From: Sarcocystis neurona
Lineage: Eukaryota; Apicomplexa; Conoidasida; Eucoccidiorida; Sarcocystidae
Assembly: GCA_000727475.1 (NCBI GenBank)
Contig: KL647320.1
Span: forward strand, 917,072-981,071
Direction of reading: 5' to 3'
DNA length: 64,000 nt
The notes under the pieces were generated by a model that saw only the letters and a program-made list of their open reading frames with translations, was not told where the DNA came from and searched no databases. This document shows, piece by piece, positions 22,817 through 33,602 of this stretch. Both the position numbers and the translations under genes were made by a program. How positions within the stretch are numbered: the stretch's first letter is position 1; the number at the start of each line of letters is the position of its first letter.

Positions 22817-25442
22817 GAGATATATATATACGGAAATACATTGGCATATTACAGATATACATATTTTTGCCCGACACGCAGGTATAAATAGATGTGAATA
22901 TACGTAGACGCGAAATGTGTACTTCTGCACTACGTACATATATTCCCATCAACCTATTATAACATATATACACATATATATATATATATATGTATTTATA
23001 TATATATATATATACGTCTACGCGTACATATAATGACTACGTGTGCGCCAACATATACGTAGTGAGTAAAACACATAAATGTACATTTGAAGGTGCGAAC
23101 ACATAAACACAGACGGAATATATATATATATATATACGTCTCCGCGTACATATAATGACTACGTGTGGGCCTAAATATACGTAGTGAGTGAAACACATAT
23201 ATGTATATATGAAGATGCGGACACACAAGCATAGACGGAGAGTGAGGACACAGAGAAGGATGTAGGCACACATATATGTACAGGTGTATGTTCACCTCTC
23301 TTCATATTCATATCTATATATAACGGGAGGCCCATACCATATGCAGAGCAGCATGGCATCATAGAACTCGGCAGTGAAACCCTCTAAGATGCAATCTTTG
23401 TTTTTCTTCACATCCGTCCGGTTTACGAAAATTTTTTTCTTCGGGTAGTTCCAGTAGCCGTCCCGCATATCCCACGCCGTCAGAGTCCCAAGACGCTCCG
23501 ACTGCAGCCCCCTCGCGGCATGCAAGTCCGACTTCGAGTAGAAACTCAAGAAAGATTCTGTGGAGAGGACGAACAAGAAAGTAGCGGAGCGCACGCAAAG
23601 AAGGCGAGAGAAGAGCAGAAATGCGTAGAAGGGAAAAAGTTGATTCCAGACCAGTGGCGCACACACGAAAGACGAGAGCGAGAGAGACACAGACGGAAAA
23701 GACGAAGAGAAAAGGGACCCAGCGAAGGAGGACGAGGAGGAAGAAGACACGTAAAAAGGAAGAGTGGCAGACACAAAGAGAAGTAAAAAGTGACACGTAA
23801 AGAGAAAGAAGAAGAACGAAACTCTACAAAGACACAAAGGTGAAGAATTTTTCGCGACGTGCTGTGTAGTACGCGGTGCGTGTTCTCTCTACATGTGTGT
23901 TTCTACATAGAAAAACGACGGAGAAAACAGGGAATACCTGAAGAAGGACAGAGAACAGGAAAGAAAAGTAAGAAAGACGGAAGCGGATGGTGCTGTGGAA
24001 AGCTGCAGTGCAAACAGAGCAGCAGCAGAGAAAGCAGCAGCAGAGAAAGCTGCAGTGCACACAGAGCAGCAGCAGAGAAAGCAGCAGAGAAAGCAGCAAT
24101 AGAGAAAGCAGCAGCAGAGAAAGCAGCAGCAGATAAAAGCAGCAGCAGAGAAAGCAGCAGCAGATAAAAGCAGCAATAGAGAAAGCAGCAATAGAGAAGG
24201 CAGCAACAGAGAAGGCAGCAATAGGGAAAGCAGCAGCAGAGAAAGCAGCAGCAGAGAAAGCAGCAATAGAGAAAGCAGCAGCAGAGAAAGCAGCAATAGA
24301 GAAAGCAGCAGAGAAAGCAGCAATAGAGAAAGCAGCAGCAGAGAAAGCAGCAATAGAGAAGGCAGCAGCAGAGAAAGCAACGACAAGTGTGCGTCGACAC
24401 TCAAGAGTCACAGACGCAGCCGAGGCAGCGCGCAGCAGCGGATGCGCCACCACAGAAAACGCGGTGCACGAACATTTTGAATAATGACTACAGTAAAACA
24501 CCCGAGAATCAAACTTGGCTGTTCCGTTCCCGCGGCCACAACGTGTCGCGTGATGCGATGCGTCACGCGTACAAGCACCAGATGCACGTATACCCCCCCC
24601 ACTCCACAGCGGAACACGTGATTCCGGGGAGACACTTTTGACGACCGGTAGGCAGAAGTTGTAATCGACGTCCCGTCTCTTTTCCATACCGGATGAAGAT
24701 GACGAAGGTCGCACTTCCCCACACACATACCCACATACGTGGACCTCTAATAGATATGCGCGCGTGCACAGGAACTGCAGCAGAGGTGTATAGCTCTGCC
24801 CCTGCTGAAGCATCTGGGCAAACGCCCTGCCCCGCGCCAACAACAGAAGTGGTGACCGAGTTTGGAGAACTCGGAAGAAAAAGGAGTCTGCCACGCACTT
24901 GGCATGGGCCTGCCAGTCTTAAATGCCTGCTAGCTGCCGATAGCTGTCGGGGGCGCATCGCCGTGTATATACATACGTGTTTGTATTCACATATGTAATA
25001 TAAATATATAGTAGAGATATATCTTACACACCAACAGATATACCAAAAGATGTAGAGACACAAGATACAGATATTCACATGATATAATTATACACACGTA
25101 TATACAGACGGGTGTGATGGGAAGAATGACAGATATTAGGAAAGGAGATAGCAAGTTCTTTCTCCTGCTGTTGAGAGAACAGCTGATACCTGGGTCGGTG
25201 CCATCCATAACGAAGAATCGCATTTTATTTCCCTTCACGGCTGAGTCCCACAAGCCATCAACTTTTACTGCAAGACAGCCCTTCTTCCCCACATCCCATG
25301 CTCGGTGATACCCCAGCTCCATCTCACTTAGGTTCGGCACGCCTTCTCCCGCGGGGATCCACGCTTGCTCTCGAATTACCCTACACAGCCCCCACCCGCG
25401 CAGCAGCAGCAGCAGTTGAAGAAGAAGAAGCAACGGACGCAT
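21885..25442 (-). CDS. Predicted secreted protein of unknown function (292 aa, four exons)
   Basis: Four minus-strand exons join in phase: 25442-25190, 24869-24636, 23557-23338 and 22056-21885 (TAG). They total 879 nt, or 292 residues. The N-terminus is a clear signal peptide: Met-Arg-Pro, then a Leu-rich core of about 12 residues, then RGWGLC. Exon 1 then carries GYHRAWDVG and KVDGLWDS. Exon 2 carries a Cys-containing stretch and [11 protein letters not shown]. Exon 3 carries [26 protein letters not shown] (an N-glycosylation sequon) and [12 protein letters not shown]. Exon 4 is Ser/Arg-rich and ends [12 protein letters not shown]. Acceptors at exons 2 and 3 are strong. The exon 2 donor (GTGTCT) and exon 4 are the weak points. 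I do not recognise a family. A secretory-pathway or surface location is inferred from the signal peptide only. Confidence 0.5.
23001..23250. repeat. Direct tandem duplication, period 122 bp, with a TA-run head
   Basis: Each copy starts with a TATATA run and then GTCTACGCG or GTCTCCGCG (23016 and 23138), followed by TACATATAATGACTACGTG, ATACGTAGTGAGT and a CACATAxATGTA block. The copies differ by about ten scattered substitutions. They lie in the last intron of the predicted secreted-protein gene. Confidence 0.8.
24016..24378. repeat. CAG-type minisatellite, 15-bp unit GCAGCAGCAGAGAAA
   Basis: About two dozen units of GCAGCAGCAGAGAAA occur, with variants GCAGCAATAGAGAAA and the 12-bp GCAGCAGAGAAA, plus two frame-shifting GATAAAAGCA interruptions near 24130 and 24165. 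The minus strand reads as Leu/Ser or Ala/Phe/Ser repeats in several frames, and the plus strand as Glu-Lys-Ala. It sits inside an intron (23558-24635) of the minus-strand secreted-protein model, so I treat it as non-coding. Confidence 0.8.
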
Positions 25443-26095
25443 GCGCCACACAGGAAAACGTCCACACGTGTGTTTTGTATACCAGGGGGCAGACCACTGC
25501 ACAGAGAGAGGGCAATATACGCATTAAAAGGAAACGGAGAAAAAGACACGCATCCACACAAATGGGAAAGGGTGAGAGAGAGAGACACAAGTAGAGCAAC
25601 AAAGGGGCAAAGGGAAAGAAACGCGCACAGAAAAAACAGAGACAGCGAGCCGGACGAAGGTGCAGGCTCGGACAGAGACAGAGACAGGAAGAGAATGGAC
25701 AGAGACAGACACAAACCGGCAGAGAACAAGAAACGAAAGAAGAGGAATTCGCTTGAGGCAGTTTGAGACTAAAAGACGGAGAGACACAGAGAGATACTCC
25801 GCACAGGATAACGTTTGAAAACGAGTGAGTTCGCGGCGAGCAGTACAACCGTGTGGGCCCGCGTATTCAACCCGCCCTCTGCTCTACAAATACAAATATA
25901 TTGACAGATAGACTACATGCGTACATATATGCACACAGAAAAGTAGACGGATGTATATATTTGTATATGTACATATACGTGTCCATATATAGGAACACAG
26001 GAATAGAGACGAGAACGTATGCAAATGTTAGTTAGCAGCAGCGCGTCATAAGAAGTCGTGCATGCGTGGACGCCGTGCTGCGCTGCTGTTTCTTC

Positions 26096-27125
26096 TCACG
26101 CGATGTCCTCGGGAGTGATAAGCGGTTCCTCGTCTTGCCCAAAATGTAAGTCGTCAGCCACTTGATCACTGCGCACGAACCCAACAAAAAAGACAGAAAC
26201 TGCACAAGCCACGTAGACAACCTGACTCTTGACAGGAGCAGACGCATGCAGAAACATGCATCTAGCGACCTTCACACATATATTTAGGTACGAAGATATA
26301 TACCGAATGAAATGCACACCTATATATACGTATACATAAATGTCGGTGGAGGCTTGTTTCCGCATGTATTCATCAATCCTTTGCATCTTCTTCTGCTCAT
26401 ATTCTGTCACGTGTACATCCACACACAGATTTGAGGACTTGATCTTGTGCGTGTCTCTGTCTTTCTCTGTGTTTCTCCGTCCCTGGTGTAGAAGAAATGT
26501 CGGCGACACGAAAGTCGCCGGAGAAAAGTACACGTGCGTTTCGCCGACTGTTGACACGGAGACGAACGCTGTGAAGGTGGGGGGCGCGGGATGGGGGAGG
26601 GGATACGGAGGAGAAATGGCTGCGCAGTAGGAAGGGAAGCGCGGGAAAGGAAAAGGCAGTTCACAAAAAAGTGCGCAAGTTGCCCAAGTTGCAGCACACA
26701 GAGCTACCAGGGGCAATTCATTAAACGGGGGCAGACAGCAGTTCCTTTCCACAGAACCACGTCCAAGTACAGGGGAACGCAGATATAAAGAGACATAGAG
26801 AGACAGACATGTGTGTCCACATGCATAACGGAGCAACACAGACGTAGACAGATGGGTGTGGGTATATACGGAAGAGAGATGTAAAGATATAAAGAGTCGT
26901 GTACAGGGAGACAGAGAAAGGGATCTCTGACATGCAAGATAACGGATAGAGAGAAAAAAGATTGTGCGCCGTGTGTGTGCTACACACACAGACACACACA
27001 TATACAGAGAAAAAAAGACATCCACGAAAAGCAATTAAAGACACATCGAGAGAGAGACTTCTGTACAAACGGAAGGCGACACGCAGAAAGAGAGCTAGCT
27101 ATACATACAGAGGTATACTGAGAGT

Positions 27126-27157
<32 letters not shown>

Positions 27158-27786
27158 CATATATATATATACATATGTGGACATATATTGAGAGAAAGGG
27201 AGAGATATACAGAAATAACATTTGTAGAAAAACACGCCTCCACGCAGGTATACGTGAATTTGTAGACCGAGAGACAGAGAGATGGACGAAGCAAGAAGCG
27301 CGAACCGGACGTACACTTCCCCGTTAATTTTCGAAACGTGGACACGTCCATGATTGCTTTGCATCGTGCGACAGGACCGCGCACTGCCACTGGGCGTGTT
27401 TCTCATATATGCGAAGAATATACACATACATATACACATGGATAACGCGTAGGAGGTATACACGTATACGTATGGATAACACGTACATATATATATATAT
27501 ATATATACGTGTATACGTGAAGAACATGTGTCTACGTGTGTATAAACGGGGATGACACGCACTCAGATAGATGTATATATGAGTAGCATGTACGTCTCTC
27601 TCTATATATGGATGTATACGCTGGTGTATCCATACATCCACACAGATGTTTATATGGAGCAGAACAGCGTGCACATACAGCAGGAGCCGGCATTTTGACC
27701 GAGCGTTTAAAAATTCGGCCGTCACTCTCTTCGGCGTGCCAGTCCCACGCACACGCAACAGCGTACGTGTCTGCCTCTGTACGTGA
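26096..27786 (-). CDS. Membrane protein with C-terminal acidic tail, 3' exons only
   Basis: Three minus-strand exons, all phase 0/0, are supported. 27786-27679 has acceptor GCATGCAG and donor GTATGT and encodes 36 residues including CAWDWHAEESDGRIFKR. 26482-26336 encodes 49 residues including HKIKSS, CVDVHVTEYEQKKMQRIDEY and RKQASTDIY. 26227-26096 encodes 43 residues and ends in TGA. The last exon holds one hydrophobic segment (VVYVACAVSVFFVGFV) followed by a 25-residue acidic cytosolic-type tail ending PLITPEDIA. A short amphipathic, coiled-coil-like stretch precedes the membrane span. This type I-like layout resembles secretory-pathway receptors, but no family is recognised. Joining the first exon to the second across a 1.2-kb intron is inferred from phase alone. 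An alternative reads into a stop at 27324. The 5' end is not resolved. Confidence 0.45.
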
Positions 27787-28009
27787 CTGCATGCAATAGA
27801 GAAAAACATTGACCGCCTCACTCGTATTTATACACATATATAGAGAGAGAGGGAGACAGACAGAAGCGCATGCACAAATGGACATAGAGGAAGAGAGGGA
27901 TATACGTACAGAGACACGCATGCAGTGACACATCGTCGAAGATTCATGTGTACATATATAGATGTTGTATGAAAGAATTGGTGTAGACGTACGTAGAGTC
28001 GAGACCTAC

Positions 28010-28073
28010 CTCAACAAGACCTTTCCCTCATATGCAAAGCAGTAGACTACGAGTGTATCATATTCTACATAAC
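28010..28073 (-). CDS. Candidate short internal exon
   Basis: Only one minus-strand frame is open here. It encodes EYDTLVVYCFAYEGK and is followed by a good donor (GAG|GTAGGT, exon end at 28010) or an alternative GTCTTG a few codons earlier. The second donor choice would join in phase to the exon at 27786-27679. It may be an upstream exon of the membrane protein. Short length and weak acceptors keep confidence low. Confidence 0.3.
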
Positions 28074-28384
28074 CTACATGCACATACGCGCATATACATG
28101 TATACATATATATGTACATATGTGAATATGAGTATGTACATATATATATGTCTGTAGACGTGTATGTAAGTATACGATATATATACACGTGTAGAGGGAG
28201 AAACAGATTGATCAAAATATGTACACATACGTGAAACATATGGATATATGTACACGTGCGTGTATACATTTATATATATGTATATATTTACATATATAGG
28301 GATATATACGGAGGCATATACACACACGAAGATGTAGAAAGAGTACTCAGTAATGAGCACTCTTTCAGGAATACATGTTCGTCC

Positions 28385-30294
28385 TTATATCAATGACAAG
28401 CAACAAACAACGCCTGGCGCCTGCTGCAGGAGATTTTCTCTTTGCGCGTGGAAAAGTGACCTTATGTCCCTGGTTTTGTCCGTGGCGTCTCGTCTCCTGA
28501 TCCGCTGTCGTGTCTTCCCCTGGTAAGTGTCAGGCAGCTGCAGTTCATCCCCCCCTGCTGCTGCTGCCGCTCCCCCCAGACTTGTTGGCGCCGCTGTTCC
28601 TGCTGCAGCGTCGGGAGTTTCACTCCCTGAAGCAAAGAAACCCCAGACCACCAGCCAAGACGACTCCCATGAAAAGCGATGCGGAAACGACCAGGAAATG
28701 TGTAAAGAAACGCAGAAAATCACAACTCAAATGTAAGGAGGACAGCAGAAAGTCCCGGCACCCCAGCAAGCTACCGCAAACACCTCCGCACAAACGCCGA
28801 TATGAAGATATATACATATATATATATCTATATATATATATATGGAGCATTGCCCTCATGCAGACAGATACAGGAGAGAATATATATATATATATATATA
28901 TATGTGGAGCAGTGTACTCACACAGGGACACATATATATAGGAATACGTATCGAAGCCATAGAGAGAATTACGTACGTGTATATACGTTTTCAAATGTTA
29001 CAATAGAAATACATATATTTATATACGTATCTGTGCATGAGGTGCGATCCCTACAGTAAGACAGTTACATCCATATACGTATACATATGCATATGTATAT
29101 ATTCTCACGTGAATCTTCCTCGGCCCGCAAAGACACCAGGCGACTTTTACAGAAGTCGCAGTTCCTTGAGTGCTCGTACATGTACTTTTTCTATGACTGT
29201 AGCGGACAGAAAGAGGAATGGAGAGATGATGAGACAGCAGCAGCAAGGAAGCGGTGTGTAGCTGTTTCTTCCACATGTCACCCTTCTCGAAGGACTAGTG
29301 CAGCACAAACAGCTTGCAAAGCAAAAGTATATGTATACACGCGAGTATGTTGGACTTATTTTCTGTACAGACACAGCGGTGGGTGAGTCAACTATCACTG
29401 CGATAGACAGAAAGTTCGTAATCTTCATTCACGTTCTTCATCCTCTCCTGCTACGCATACGGATATATAGACACAGGTGTGCCTGCAGAAGCTAACCCGA
29501 AGGTATGCCCTATGTATATATATATATATATATACATATATATATGTATATACATTTGTATTCACCCACGGCGTATTAGCGTCAGATGTGACGTGCTAAC
29601 GTCATGTTTTCCTTCTCGTTCTGCCATTCACACAGACACGTATATCTCTACATACATATGTGCATATCGTGCGATACAAACAAATGTATCCCGTCGTGTG
29701 TATAAATGTATATATCCTGGCATTCACATATATATATATATATATGCTGATGTACATGCGTCTATCCACCTGGGATACTGTTTGTATACATACATATACA
29801 CATGGAGATGTATTTGTACTTCTGTCTCGCTGGCGCCAAACGCAGTAGTTGCGCTCACTTTGATACTACGTACACAAATATGAACCTGTTCATAGACAGT
29901 GCTTCTACAGGCACGCAAAGAAAGATAGGGAGAGACAGAAGGAGAAAAACAGAAGGAAGAAGAGAGAAAAAGGGCTAGCGAAGAAAGGAAGGAAGGTAGA
30001 GAGCCACAGAGAAACAAAAAAGAAGAAAAAGAGGGGGAGAAACACATCCACACAGAGAGACTGAGACGGAGACAGAACGCCAGAGAGGGAGAGCGAGGAA
30101 GAAGAAAAGAAAAGATCACCTTCGAAAGCAAGTAAAGGATTTGACTCCTCGTTTAATTCCTTGAGCTGTTCTTGCCAGTCTTCTCCAAGCAACTTGCGGT
30201 AAAAGCCGCCCAGATCCGTACTCATGACACTCGCCCGCGTGGCTGTTGTCGCAGGGGACGCGTTTTCTGCTGCTGCGTTGTGCTCCTCCTGCAC
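28385..30294 (-). CDS. Tentative gene with Cys-X2-Cys segment and Ala-rich linker
   Basis: Three minus-strand exon candidates are seen: 30294-30120 (58 residues, including MSTDLGGFYRKLLGEDW and LKELNEESNPLLAFE), 29190-29109 (27 residues, including HSRNCDFCKSRL) and 28626-28385 (79 residues and TAA). The last two join in phase 1 with a strong acceptor (TTTGCTTCAG). The last exon runs from an Ala/Gly linker through TYQGKTRQRIRRRD to a hydrophobic end, GVVCCLSLI. The first exon ends in phase 1, whereas the second starts in phase 0, so either an exon is missing between them or they belong to different genes. A possible start is the ATG at 30226. A zinc-binding role for the Cys pair is speculation. 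No family is recognised. Confidence 0.35.
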
Positions 30295-30475
30295 CTGCAG
30301 CAACACGCCCAGCAGCAGGTGACAATTTCTACTCTCTTCCACAACACGAATGCGTACAAGACACACGTGACCGCCCCGCCGCCATCTCGTGGGCAGCAGC
30401 AAGTGCAGCCGCTACAGCCGACATCGGACGGCGCAAACACACACAGACACACACACCCCAGCAGCTCCCCCAACA

Positions 30476-30975
30476 GCGACAGCAGTTTCTACGGGAGCAG
30501 CCGCAGGTGTCGGGGGGGAGACCGACGAGGAAACAGAGGCGACGGAAAAGCAGGAGAAGCCGCTAAAGCAGCAGCCCTACGGCGAAGACAAAACGCCGAA
30601 ACAGCTAGCCTCTGCTGGTGTACGTACACATCTGAAGCAGCAGCGTCAGAAGACGCAGAGAGCGGCACCTGTGGCAGCACCCGTTGAAGTGGCCGCGAAG
30701 GCGCAGCGGCGATGGGACAGCAGCCGCAGAAGCAGCAAGACATGCAGCAGCAGCAGCCGGACCCGAAGCAGCAAGGCAGAGGAAGACTGAGCTGCTCAAG
30801 CAGCAGCAGCAGAAGAAAAAAAAGAACAAAACCCGCCACGAGAACATCAGAAGCACCACCATAAGCGGCAGCTTCAGAGAATGCAAGAAACTCAGACGTA
30901 TGCGACCAAGCAAAAAGAAAGCTGGAAGTAGAGCAGCGTCACCAGCAGACGCCGGCAACGCAGACAAAACACGAG
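30476..30975 (+). CDS. Candidate plus-strand coding block, Lys/Gln/Ala-rich
   Basis: Two plus-strand frames look coding. The first, about 30476-30616, includes GVGGETDEETEATEKQEK. The second, about 30684-30975, includes KTELLKQQQQKKKKNKTRHE and ends at a near-perfect donor, GAG|GTAAGT, at 30975/30976. The frame change between them implies an intron I could not place. The start and all downstream exons are unknown. The block is head-to-head with the minus-strand exon at 30294. The opposite strand is also open but reads mostly Leu/Cys/Phe, as expected from the complement of CAG and AAG codons. Confidence 0.3.
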
Positions 30976-31149
30976 GTAAGTCCGCCGCAGAAGCAGAGAA
31001 GGAAATAAGATAGAATCAGAGAAGCAGAGGGAAATACAGGAGCGCAGCAAATCCTGCATGTAGGCGAGAATGCGGCTTCAATCACAGAAGCGCGGTGGAC
31101 ACGGATGCAGCATTTCAAGAGCGGCGAGAGCAGCCCTGCCTTCTCGTAC

Positions 31150-31610
31150 AGAGTCAACCGGGAGAGCAGGGAGGAGAAAAGAGAGGAGAGAGAAGAGAGA
31201 AAATAGATAGAGAAGAAAGAGGAGGAGAAGGGAGAGAGATAAGAGTAAATAGAGCTAACAGAGAAAATGTAACGGAAAAGCGAACGTGGACACGAGCACA
31301 AACCGATTCAAAAGGACAGCGAAGATAGGGAGGGGGAGAAAGAGGAAAAGTGGAGAGGGAGATAGAGAGAGAACACACAGATCGGGACGAGGGAGGAGAA
31401 GGAGCGGGGGAGAGAAGGGAAAAGAAAAGGGAGGAAGAGCAGAAGGAAGAAAAGCAGAAGAAAGGAAGACGAGGAAGAAGACGAGGAAGAAAGAAAGGAA
31501 TGACGAGGGGAAGAAGAAGAAGGAGAAGGAAGTGAAGACGAGTGAGGAAGAAGACAGGGACACAAGAAAGATGATAAAGGCTAAGATCGAAAGAAAGAGA
31601 GAAGAGTGAG
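31150..31610. repeat. Purine-only (GA-rich) tract of about 460 bp
   Basis: The plus strand is almost entirely A and G here, built of irregular GAGAGAAGA and GGAAGA motifs. All minus-strand frames read Ser/Leu/Phe/Pro and all plus-strand frames read Arg/Glu/Lys/Gly, which is a composition effect. Similar but shorter tracts lie inside or next to introns at 23540-23820, 25560-25790 and 29900-30115. Confidence 0.75.
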
Positions 31611-33524
31611 GTTAGAAGCATACACGGTCACTGAACAGCTTTTCCGACAACAATGTTCTCCCCCTCTAGTACTTCCCCATGACGCAGCAACAGAGACATA
31701 CAAAGAGAGAGAGAAATGGAGAAGAGAAACGCATGAAAGAGAAACGTATCCGCTCTCCACGGCAGGAGGAGTCCCACGGAGAGTGAAGAGTCGCCAAGAC
31801 GTTTCGCTGTATGTACACTGCTGCGGGGTGTACGCAGACTACGAGGAAGCCAGTGACTTGAGAAAAAGAAGCAAGCTCACTTCCGCTGTGGTGTTCGCTA
31901 CGTGTTGCTACTCTATGCAATCCCAGAGACAGAAAAGGCACACAGTACTACATATATATATATATGTTGCAACGCCCCATGTCTATGAGCAAACTCTGCA
32001 GAGAACTTTGCTTTTTCGTAGGCGTACGGGTATTTTCCACTTTTTGTGGCTGTGTTTCGCATGCACAGGTAGATATCGATATACGTATGGCTAATATGGT
32101 TTGACGTGCTCGATAACGTGTACGCCAGAAGGACGCACGGCGCGAGAAAAGTTGAGAGAAAGACAGACAGCAGACGGAGACAGCCAGAGAGGGCGGGACA
32201 GACAGAGAGACAGAGCGACAGAGAGAAAGGGGAACGACGATCAATCAGGCGGACTGGCAACTGCATTCACGCGCTTGCACGTTATAAGGGTTTGTCGGAA
32301 AACTTTGTTGCAAGCGAGTTGCTGCCGGAAAAGAAAGCATGTCTATATGCGTCTGTTTGTTCACGTTAAAAGTGGCAACACGCGTGTGCTGCGCACTCCA
32401 GCACACAAGTAGAAGCACCTCTCACTCTTTCTCTTCAAGGCGATAGAGCTCTCATTAATTGTCTTCACGAACGTCTACTACAGTGAGAATACTCAGCAAA
32501 AGGCAGTTGGGTCTTCCTTAGTGCCTACAGGCCTGCGTAGCTACACGTGCACATGCACATATACACGTATATATAAATACTCCCATAAACGGACATAAAC
32601 ATAGATATCCATAACATGTATATATAGAGATACGCACCTTTCCGAACACCTGTACCCAGACGAAAGCAGAAAAAATTTCCGTCACTCAGGTTATATGAAG
32701 TCCTGCGCACGTTTTGATGGCAAAGAATAGAGACGTCCTCGATATCTCACAAAAGAAAGTGACAAGATCTACTCCCTTCATTTCTCGGCCACCTTATTTC
32801 CACACTCTTCCTCCGTTTCTCCGTTCCTCTCCGTATCTTCCACACGCCTCCTTCTCCATCTCCTCTCTGTCTCTCTTCCTACCGCTCTTTCTCTCTCTTC
32901 CTTTCTTTTTCTTTTCCGTTTCTCTGCGTTGTGCTCCTCTTTCCTGTCTTTCTTCTCTTTGTCTCATCTTCACCTCACGGCCCTATATACATATGTAGAT
33001 ATGTATGTGTGTGCGCACGCGTGCAGGCTGTCGACGGACTGCTGCTACGCGAAAGCAGCGAAGCCTATCATCGACGGAAAAGGGGGCGTGGTTCGCCTTT
33101 TTTTCTCAGTAACGCACAACCTGCTGGGTGACGCCTTTGTGTAGCTGCGGAGAAGTGTACACGTGCGGGAATGCAGAAATTCGTGACCATACTTATATAC
33201 ACAGAGAGAGGAGAAGACGTATACATGCACACACAGACTGTCCATGTGTGGGCGTATACAGAGACAGCGAGAGAAAGAGAGAAAGAGGCATATAAGCAGA
33301 GGGAGAGGGAGGTAGGGACGAACGTGGGTACACAAGTACGCGTGTGTAGAGACATAGAGACGGACAGGAAAGATCAAACTGTAGAACGAGACTGCGTGAG
33401 ACGGAAGAACGTGTACTAATACAGAGAGAGTCAACAGACAGAGAAAAAGAAAACGGGATATACACAGACGGAAAGAGGTACATACAATACATAGAGAGAT
33501 GCATACAGATGGAAATAGATGTCT

Positions 33525-33602
33525 GTGTGCATGTATGTATGTACGTATGTATGTATGTATGCATGTACGTATGTATGTATGTACGTACGTGTGTATGTGT
33601 AT
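33525..33602. repeat. GTAT tetranucleotide microsatellite
   Basis: Irregular GTATGTATGTAC repeats occupy about 33530-33600. The complementary CATA form appears again near 33675-33695. They generate three overlapping Tyr/Val/Cys/Met frames with no coding meaning. Confidence 0.8.

Noticed and set aside
23824..24894. Minus-strand ORF of 356 codons and Leu/Ser repeat ORFs
   Set aside because: Most of its length is the CAG-type minisatellite. Only the segment 24636-24869 joins in phase to neighbouring exons, and that part is used in the secreted-protein model.
25190..25442. Nucleotidyltransferase KxDG-type motif (KVDGLWDS) in the secreted protein
   Set aside because: The protein has a signal peptide, and no other ligase or capping-enzyme motifs are visible. 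A four-residue match is not evidence.
26096..27786. p24/TMED cargo receptor
   Set aside because: The layout (stem, one membrane span) is similar, but the tail is long and acidic rather than short with FF/KK signals, and no GOLD-domain motifs can be aligned.
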